Assembly: GCA_022508925.1 (NCBI GenBank)
Contig: JAFLUF010000011.1
Span: forward strand, 1 to 38,623
DNA length: 38,623 nucleotides
From: Oscillospiraceae bacterium
GTDB taxonomy: Bacteria; Bacillota; Clostridia; Oscillospirales; Ruminococcaceae
Reading direction: 5' to 3'
The position numbers and the translations under genes were made by a program. Every line of letters starts with the position of its first letter. Positions within the stretch are counted from its first letter, which is position 1. This document shows, one piece after another, positions 1 through 5,494 of the stretch. Below the pieces are notes generated by a model. It saw only the letters and a list, made by a program, of their open reading frames with translations, was not told where the DNA came from and did no database searches.

Positions 1-90
1 TAAACCCTCATCTGCTTTGTCAGCCGTACCACGGCAACCAGATGGTTAGCCGTGGTACGGCTTTCGCGCATCTGAGGGCTTCTCGACAAC
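1..90. repeat. Structured hairpin repeat, copy 1 (5' end cut by window)
   Basis: First of three related elements (others at 1745-1847 and 4495-4603). Visible pairing: CCCTCA (5-10) with TGAGGG (73-78); a perfect 13-bp stem (23-35 with 49-61); and a 5-bp apical stem AACCA/TGGTT (36-40 with 43-47 region). The outer arm on the right begins at about GACAAC (85-90); its left partner lies outside the window. The element lies between an unseen upstream gene and the prfC ribosome binding site. It encodes no protein. Confidence 0.85.
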
Positions 91-124
91 CTGAAAAACT
101 GTAAATAATCCGGAGGAATAAAAC

Positions 125-1741
125 ATGTCCGATTTTAAGCACGAAATTGAACGCCGAAGGACGTTCGCCATAATTTCACACCCCGACGCGGGAAAAACAA
201 CGCTGACGGAAAAGTTTCTGCTTTACGGAGGCGCTATCGCCATGGCGGGCGCGGTAAAGGGAAAGAAAAACACAAGGCACGCGGTTTCCGACTGGATGGA
301 AATAGAAAAACAGCGCGGAATTTCCGTTACGTCGTCGGTCATGCAATTCAACTACAACGGCTTTTGCATAAATATCCTCGACACTCCCGGACACCAGGAC
401 TTTTCGGAGGACACATACAGAACGCTAATGGCGGCGGACAGCGCGGTTATGGTGATAGACGCGGCAAAGGGCGTGGAAAACCAGACGCGAAAGCTGTTTA
501 AGGTATGCGTTATGAGAAATATCCCTATCTTCACGTTTATCAACAAAATGGACAGAGAGAGCCGAAATCCGTTTGATCTGCTTGAGGAGATCGAACACGA
601 GCTTGGGATAAAGACCTATCCCGTAAACTGGCCGATAGGCTCGGGAAAGGATTTCAAGGGAGTTTACGACAGAGAAAACCGCAGGATAATCTCGTTTGAA
701 ATGAACGACGGGATGAACTACGGAACAAAAGAAGTCGCGGCAACAGAGGCTGACCTTAACGACGCGAACCTTGCGGAGCTTATCGGAGAGTCTAACTACA
801 ACACTCTCAAAGATGACGTGGAGCTTCTTGACGGAGCGAGCGAGGAATTTGACGCGGAGCTTGTAAACAACGGAAAGCTTTCGCCTGTGTTTTTCGGCTC
901 GGCGCTTACAAATTTCGGAGTAGAGCCGTTTCTTGAGAGCTTTTTGAAGATGACCTCTTCTCCCCTCCCAAGAAATACGGAAAGCGGAACGGTTGACCCG
1001 TTTGACGAGAATTTCTCGGCGTTTATCTTTAAGATACAGGCGAATATGAACAAGGCTCACCGTGACAGGATCGCGTTTATGAGAATCGTAAGCGGAAAAT
1101 TCACAAAGGAAATGGAAGTCCTGCACGTTCAGAACAACCGCGTTATGCGGCTTTCTCAGCCTCAGCAGATAATGGCAAATGACCGCGAGGTTATCGATGA
1201 GGCGTACGCGGGAGATATAATGGGCGTTTTTGACCCCGGAGTCTTCTCTATCGGCGACACGATCTGCGCGCCGAAAACAAAGCTTGTTTTCGAGGGTATT
1301 CCGACGTTTGCTCCCGAGCACTTTGCGCGTATCCGCCAGAAGGACACGCTGAAGAGAAAGCAGTTTATTAAAGGCACAACGCAGATAGCGCAGGAAGGCG
1401 CTATTCAGATATTCTCCGAGCCTCAGAGCGGATTTGAGGAGGTAATTGTCGGGGTTGTGGGCGTTTTACAGTTTGACGTATTGGAATACCGTCTGAAAAA
1501 CGAATACAACGTTGATATCATCCGCGAAGATCTGTCGTATGAATATATCCGCTGGATAACGAGCGAAAAGCATCTTTCGGGAGGACTTGACGAGCTGAAA
1601 AAGCTGGTGCTGACTTCCGATACAAAGCTTATTCAGGACGTCCGTGAAAACTATCTTTTGATCTTCACAAGCGAGTGGAACATAAAGTGGGCGCTTGACA
1701 AAAACGAGGGATTGGAGCTGGCGGAATTTAACAGGAATTAA
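125..1741 (+). CDS. prfC: Peptide chain release factor 3
   Basis: Class II release factor, a cytoplasmic GTPase that recycles RF1/RF2 from the ribosome after peptide release. The 538-residue length is close to the family norm (about 530). The N-terminal translational GTPase domain shows the P-loop SHPDAGKTTL (about residues 18-27), the RGISVTSSV switch region, DTPGHQDF (G3) and NKMD (G4). Later residues fit the EF-Tu-like domain 2 and the RF3 C-terminal domain. The start is supported by the Shine-Dalgarno GGAGG at 112-116. The gene stands alone between two copies of the structured repeat; no clear sigma-A promoter is visible in the 124 bp upstream, so it may be read from outside the window. 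Confidence 0.96.
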   Translation: MSDFKHEIERRRTFAIISHPDAGKTTLTEKFLLYGGAIAMAGAVKGKKNTRHAVSDWMEIEKQRGISVTSSVMQFNYNGFCINILDTPGHQDFSEDTYRTLMAADSAVMVIDAAKGVENQTRKLFKVCVMRNIPIFTFINKMDRESRNPFDLLEEIEHELGIKTYPVNWPIGSGKDFKGVYDRENRRIISFEMNDGMNYGTKEVAATEADLNDANLAELIGESNYNTLKDDVELLDGASEEFDAELVNNGKLSPVFFGSALTNFGVEPFLESFLKMTSSPLPRNTESGTVDPFDENFSAFIFKIQANMNKAHRDRIAFMRIVSGKFTKEMEVLHVQNNRVMRLSQPQQIMANDREVIDEAYAGDIMGVFDPGVFSIGDTICAPKTKLVFEGIPTFAPEHFARIRQKDTLKRKQFIKGTTQIAQEGAIQIFSEPQSGFEEVIVGVVGVLQFDVLEYRLKNEYNVDIIREDLSYEYIRWITSEKHLSGGLDELKKLVLTSDTKLIQDVRENYLLIFTSEWNIKWALDKNEGLELAEFNRN

Positions 1742-1744
1742 GTA

Positions 1745-1847
1745 AAACTGTCGATAAGCCCTCATCTGCGTTGTCACAGGCACCGCGGCAGGCACAAAGC
1801 CTAGCCGCGGCACCTGTTCCTAGCAGCTGAGGACTTCTCAACAGTTT
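1745..1847. repeat. Structured hairpin repeat, copy 2
   Basis: Begins 3 bp after the prfC stop. Outer arms AAACTGT (1745-1751) and ACAGTTT (1841-1847) pair perfectly; next come CCTCA/TGAGG, then an inner stem of about 14 bp with two C-A type mismatches (ACAGG..CCGCGGC with GCCGCGG..CCTGT), and an apical AGGC/GCCT hairpin. Compared with copies 1 and 3, several pairs change on both sides together. It may act as the prfC transcription terminator; a T-rich tract follows at about 1857-1868. Confidence 0.85.
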
Positions 1848-1945
1848 GAAAGCAGTCTTTATTTTTATATAAAATATGCTGTTCGATACATTTCGGGCAG
1901 TTTTTTCTTTTTTCTCCCCTTAATTACATAATACGACGGGCAAAT

Positions 1946-1978
1946 CTGGCAAAATACTCGATGATTTCGCTGTATAAT
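1946..1978 (+). promoter_or_regulatory. Candidate spoIIGA promoter with long spacer
   Basis: A perfect -10 TATAAT sits at 1973-1978, 24 bp before the spoIIGA start. No good -35 lies at 17 bp, but CTGGCA (1946-1951, 4/6 to TTGACA) lies 21 bp upstream. The B. subtilis spoIIG promoter is known to be a sigma-A promoter with an abnormally long spacer that depends on Spo0A. A 6/7 match to the reversed Spo0A box (TTCGATA, 1882-1888) lies further upstream. The Spo0A assignment is inference. Confidence 0.5.
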
Positions 1979-2001
1979 AAGTACAAGCGAGGTGAACTGC
2001 T

Positions 2002-2823
2002 GTGGTGATCTACGCAGATGTTTTAGTTGCGCTTAACCTGTACATAAACTTCTTTTTACTCCGGGGAACGGCTTTGCTTCTCAGGCGAGGTGTTTCGCGC
2101 AAAAGACTTGTACTTTCCGCATTTATCGGCGCGCTCGGAGCGCTTATAATACTCGCCCCCGAGCTTCACTTCGCGATCTCGGCGGTATACAAAATCGCCC
2201 TCGGCGCAGCAATGACCTTTGTTGCGTTTGGAAAACAGAAACCTTTGGATTTTACGATATGCGCGCTGTTCTTTCTGGTGGTGAATTTTATTTTCGCGGG
2301 TGTTATAAACGCGCTGTGGGTATTTTTCGCGCCTGCGGGAATGCTTTATGAAAACGGCATTTTTTATTTTAATATACCAATCGTGGCGCTTATCGCGTTT
2401 ACCGCCGCGGCGTTTTTCCTGATAAAGCTGATAAAGCTGATCTCAAAAAAGCTGAACAGAAAAGATAAGATCTGCGAGGTCAAAATAGCCGCAAATAATA
2501 CCGAGGTCTCGCTTAACGGACTGTGTGACACGGGCTGTAACGCGGAGGATCTGTTCAGCAAAACGCCTGTTATTATCTGCGAATATTATAAGATAACAAA
2601 AATCATTCCGCCGGATATTGAAAAATATTTCTCAAGCCTGTCGGTGGAAAAAATACGTCTTGTTCCTTTAAGTACCGCGTCGGGCGATACACTTATGCCG
2701 ATTTTCAGAGCGCAAAGCATATTGATAAACGGCAAGCCTGCGGACGCGCTTATAGGTGTGACAAAAACAAAACTCGGCATGGATATCGACTGTATATTCA
2801 ATCCGGAAATTATCTCATTATAG
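2002..2823 (+). CDS. spoIIGA: Sigma-E processing peptidase SpoIIGA
   Basis: Membrane-embedded aspartic protease that cleaves the pro-sequence from pro-sigma-E in the mother cell during sporulation. The 273-residue protein has an N-terminal half of about five hydrophobic segments (residues about 1-150) and a cytoplasmic protease half. The catalytic motif is visible as LCDTGCNAED (about residues 173-182), matching the D-T/S-G signature of SpoIIGA. The start is GTG at 2002 with GAGGTG as ribosome binding site. It is followed 12 bp later by sigE, its substrate, the conserved order in Bacillota. Expression is expected from the TATAAT-bearing promoter just upstream. Confidence 0.93.
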   Translation: MVIYADVLVALNLYINFFLLRGTALLLRRGVSRKRLVLSAFIGALGALIILAPELHFAISAVYKIALGAAMTFVAFGKQKPLDFTICALFFLVVNFIFAGVINALWVFFAPAGMLYENGIFYFNIPIVALIAFTAAAFFLIKLIKLISKKLNRKDKICEVKIAANNTEVSLNGLCDTGCNAEDLFSKTPVIICEYYKITKIIPPDIEKYFSSLSVEKIRLVPLSTASGDTLMPIFRAQSILINGKPADALIGVTKTKLGMDIDCIFNPEIISL

Positions 2824-2835
2824 GGGGAAATGGCT

Positions 2836-3543
2836 ATGCTGAAAAAATTTCTGAATAAAATACTCGGCATGTTTCGCCGTAAAAAAAAGAATTATGTTCA
2901 TTACATAAACAGTTCCGAACAGCTTCCCCCGCCGCTTTCAAAAGAGGAAGAAGAGGCCGCGCTTTTACTTCTGGACACGGATTTTGACAAGGCGAGAGAT
3001 ATGCTTATAGTACATAATCTCAGGCTTGTAGTTTATATCGCGAAGAAGTTTGAAAATACAGGGATATGGCTTGAGGATCTTACATCCATAGGCACAGTAG
3101 GGCTCATCAAGGCTGTAAGCACCTTCAGCAAGGATAAAAACATAAAGCTCGCTACATACGCGTCGCGCTGTATTGAAAATGAGATACTGATGTTTTTACG
3201 GAAATACAGTCAGTACAGATACGATGTTTCAATAGACGAGCCGCTTAATGTTGACTGGGACGGAAATGAGCTTTTGCTGTCGGACATTCTCGGAACGGAC
3301 AGCGACTGCGTAAACTCTCACATAGAAGAAGAGGTTGAAAAACAGCTTCTGCACGACGCGGTAAATCACCTTGGAGAGCGTGAAAAGAAAATTATGGAAA
3401 TGCGCTTCGGGCTTAACGGCTGTAAGGAAAAAACACAAAAAGAGGTAGCCGACGAGATAGGAATTTCACAAAGCTACATATCCCGTCTTGAAAAGCGCAT
3501 AATCAAACAGCTCAGAGAAGAGCTTGAAAAGGTATGCAATTAG
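2836..3543 (+). CDS. sigE: RNA polymerase sporulation sigma-E factor precursor
   Basis: Early mother-cell sigma factor made as an inactive precursor. The basic, hydrophobic pro-sequence ([14 protein letters not shown], about the first 20 residues) precedes the family hallmark [13 protein letters not shown]. Region 2 contains [16 protein letters not shown] and the -10 recognition segment [12 protein letters not shown]; the stretch [17 protein letters not shown] is almost invariant in SigE. Region 4 ends with the helix-turn-helix [15 protein letters not shown] chose ATG 2836 (235 residues) because the G5 Shine-Dalgarno (2823-2827) is 8 nt away; ATG 2830 in the same frame is only 2 nt away. Cleavage by SpoIIGA would fall in or just after the KKKNY segment, by analogy with B. 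subtilis. Confidence 0.95.
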   Translation: MLKKFLNKILGMFRRKKKNYVHYINSSEQLPPPLSKEEEEAALLLLDTDFDKARDMLIVHNLRLVVYIAKKFENTGIWLEDLTSIGTVGLIKAVSTFSKDKNIKLATYASRCIENEILMFLRKYSQYRYDVSIDEPLNVDWDGNELLLSDILGTDSDCVNSHIEEEVEKQLLHDAVNHLGEREKKIMEMRFGLNGCKEKTQKEVADEIGISQSYISRLEKRIIKQLREELEKVCN

Positions 3544-3575
3544 AAGTCAGAAATTAGAGATCAGAGGTAAGAAAC
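3541..3575 (+). repeat. Heptanucleotide array, consensus YAGARRT, five units
   Basis: Five consecutive 7-mers start exactly at the sigE stop codon: TAGAAGT, CAGAAAT, TAGAGAT, CAGAGGT, AAGAAAC. The same heptamers occur on the other strand at 8380-8428 and 22039-22073. Function unknown. Confidence 0.75.
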
Positions 3576-3585
3576 AGTTGTGTTT

Positions 3586-3615
3586 AAGGCTCTGCTTTAC
3601 TGCAGAGCCTTTTTC
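3586..3615 (+). terminator. Rho-independent terminator after sigE
   Basis: Perfect 8-bp stem GGCTCTGC (3588-3595) with GCAGAGCC (3602-3609), six-base loop, flanked by AA/TT pairing and followed by a run of five T. It separates sigE from sigG, consistent with independent transcription of sigG. Confidence 0.9.
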
Positions 3616-3657
3616 ACTTTATAAAAATACATCATTCATTAAATTTCATTTTTTTAA

Positions 3658-3687
3658 GAATATCCTGACCGCTTAATGACAATAATA
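3658..3687 (+). promoter_or_regulatory. Candidate sigma-F/sigma-G promoter of sigG
   Basis: GAATA (3658-3662) matches the forespore -35 pattern G-H-A-T-R. After 18 bp, AATAATA (3681-3687) matches 6/7 of the sigma-G -10 CATHMTA. Read as sigma-F, the 10-mer at 3678-3687 with a 15-bp spacer matches 8/10 of GGHRARMHTX. The predicted transcript starts about 25 bp before the sigG TTG codon. Sigma-F and sigma-G are known to transcribe sigG in B. subtilis. Confidence 0.55.
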
Positions 3688-3719
3688 CTTGTACATTAAA
3701 GTAAGGTCGGGGTGGTTTT

Positions 3720-4490
3720 TTGTACTACAACAAGGTTGAAATAAGCGGTGTAAACACAAGCAAGCTTAAAGTCCTGAAGGAAGCGGAAAAAACCGAGCTT
3801 CTGAAAAAGGTAAAGCAAGGCGATATGAACGCCCGCGAGGAGCTTATCCGCGGAAATCTCAGACTTGTTTTGAGTGTCATACAGAGGTTTACAAATCGCG
3901 GAGAAAGCGCTGACGACCTGTTTCAGGTGGGCTGTATCGGGCTGATAAAAGCAATAGACAACTTCGATATTTCACAGCAGGTAAGGTTTTCCACTTATGC
4001 CGTGCCGATGATAATGGGCGAACTCAGAAGATATCTGAGAGACAATACTTCTGTTCGTGTAAGCCGCTCGATGAGAGACCTTGCGTATAAGGCAATGCAG
4101 GCAAAGGAAAAGCTCACAGCCCAAAACGGCCGCGAGCCTAAAATCGAGGAAATAGCAAAGGAAATCGACGCGCCGCGAAAGAACGTCGTAATCGCGCTTG
4201 AAGCGATAAGCGAACCCATCTCGCTTTATGAGCCGGTATTCAGCGAATCGGGAGACACTATTTATGTCCTTGACCAGCTCGGAGACCATAACGACGATAT
4301 GAACTGGCTTAACGAAATATCACTCAAGGAAGCCATAGCTCAGCTTGGAAAACGCGAAAAGCGGATATTAAATCTGAGATTTTTCAGAGGAAAAACTCAG
4401 GTAGAAGTGGCAAAGGAAATCGGCATAAGTCAGGCTCAGGTGTCAAGACTTGAAAAGGGCGCGCTTGATAAGATCAAGAATCGGATATGA
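3720..4490 (+). CDS. sigG: RNA polymerase sporulation sigma-G factor
   Basis: Late forespore sigma factor, 256 residues. Near-diagnostic segments are KVEISGVNTSKLKVL at the N terminus, GNLRLVLSVIQRF and DDLFQVGCIGLIKAIDNFD (region 2), FSTYAVPMIMGELRRYLRD, SVRVSRSMRDLAYKA (region 3) and ISQAQVSRLEKGAL (region 4 helix-turn-helix). The start is TTG at 3720, preceded by GGGGTGG as ribosome binding site; no in-frame ATG lies nearby. It follows spoIIGA-sigE as in most Clostridia and Bacilli but has its own promoter candidate after the sigE terminator. Confidence 0.96.
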   Translation: MYYNKVEISGVNTSKLKVLKEAEKTELLKKVKQGDMNAREELIRGNLRLVLSVIQRFTNRGESADDLFQVGCIGLIKAIDNFDISQQVRFSTYAVPMIMGELRRYLRDNTSVRVSRSMRDLAYKAMQAKEKLTAQNGREPKIEEIAKEIDAPRKNVVIALEAISEPISLYEPVFSESGDTIYVLDQLGDHNDDMNWLNEISLKEAIAQLGKREKRILNLRFFRGKTQVEVAKEIGISQAQVSRLEKGALDKIKNRI

Positions 4491-4494
4491 CCGA

Positions 4495-4603
4495 TTCAAA
4501 ATGCCGATAAACCCTCATCTGCTTTGTCAGCCGCGCCACGGCAGGCACAAAGCCTAGCCGTGGCACGGCTTTCGTGCATCTGAGGGCTTCTCAACATTTT
4601 GAA
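4495..4603. repeat. Structured hairpin repeat, copy 3
   Basis: Starts 4 bp after the sigG stop and lies between the convergent sigG and popT genes. Outer arms TTCAAAATG (4495-4503) and CATTTTGAA (4595-4603) form nine perfect pairs. CCCTCA/TGAGGG follows, then a 13-bp stem with one C-A mismatch, then an apical AGGC/GCCT hairpin. The core is most like copy 1, the apical loop most like copy 2, and the outer arms like neither. It may work as a two-way terminator; five T follow on the + strand (4611-4615). Confidence 0.85.
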
Positions 4604-4615
4604 AGTGTACTTTTT

Positions 4616-5494
4616 CTACAAACTTGCATCGGATTTAACCGTTTTTTCTCCGCCATCGGTCTTACCTATCCTTTCAAACAATACCGAGGCAATTACTCCT
4701 AAAATCAGACATACAAATCCGTAACCCGTGTCCAGATTAAATCCGAAGCCCTCCGGCAGAATAGCGTATACCGAGCCTACTACAAGACCCATAAGCGCCG
4801 AATACACCATAAGGCGATTTTTATTTATAAGCATTGATATAAGCTTAGCACCTAAGATTATTCCCAAAACGGCTCCGACAGCAAACGGTATGATCACCCA
4901 GAAGTTAAGATCCTTAAGCGCGCCGATTATCGTTTCATAAACGCCTAAAAGCATCATTACAAACGAACCGGAAATTCCGGGAATGATCATCGTTACTGCC
5001 GCAAGCGCCGCGCAGCCGATCAATTTCAGTGAAAATACAAGATCAAATCCCGTTATCGACTCCTCAAAACCAAGCGAAAGAATATCGAGTCTATCAAGCA
5101 CGGAAAGACCGATAACAACTGCCATTGCAATTACGAAAGGCAAGACGCAAAGCGGCTTTGCCTTTTTTTCGGTCGTGCCTATTTTGTAAATAAGCGGAAT
5201 GCCGCCTAAAATAAGTCCGATAAAGAACATATTTGTCTGCACCCCGAACATATCAAACATCGATGAGATGACCTTTGCCGAAATAAGTATTCCCGAACCC
5301 GCGCCCAAGCCGAACGCAATTAGAAACGGCAGGTTTTTGACAATGCTCTTGATCCCCGAGATAGACTCGGTAAGTTTGTCGAAAACTCCGAATATGACAA
5401 GCATAGTGCCGCCGCTTACTCCGGGAATAACATTTGCCGTACCGAAAACAAGTCCGCTCAAAAAATATCTGATATATTGGGCAAAACCTTTCAT
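4616..5494 (-). CDS. popT: DUF368 polyprenyl-phosphate translocase, PopT-like
   Basis: Multi-pass membrane protein of the DUF368 family, 292 residues, the usual length. Members (PopT) are reported to return undecaprenyl phosphate, the lipid carrier of peptidoglycan and wall polymers, from the outer to the inner leaflet. The two internally related family signatures are visible: ANVIPGVSGGTMLVIFGVFD (about residues 20-39) and TMIIPGISGSFVMMLLGVYE (about 163-182), each inside a hydrophobic repeat half. Its ATG overlaps the stop of the upstream P-type ATPase homologue by 4 bp (ATGA), so translation of the two is likely coupled. The C-terminal tail is short and polar. The symbol is by family assignment only. 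Confidence 0.85.
   Translation of the reverse strand: MKGFAQYIRYFLSGLVFGTANVIPGVSGGTMLVIFGVFDKLTESISGIKSIVKNLPFLIAFGLGAGSGILISAKVISSMFDMFGVQTNMFFIGLILGGIPLIYKIGTTEKKAKPLCVLPFVIAMAVVIGLSVLDRLDILSLGFEESITGFDLVFSLKLIGCAALAAVTMIIPGISGSFVMMLLGVYETIIGALKDLNFWVIIPFAVGAVLGIILGAKLISMLINKNRLMVYSALMGLVVGSVYAILPEGFGFNLDTGYGFVCLILGVIASVLFERIGKTDGGEKTVKSDASL

Noticed and set aside
425-1321. 298-codon open frame on the minus strand inside prfC
   Set aside because: It is the mirror of the strongly conserved prfC frame, has no ribosome binding site and encodes no recognisable protein.
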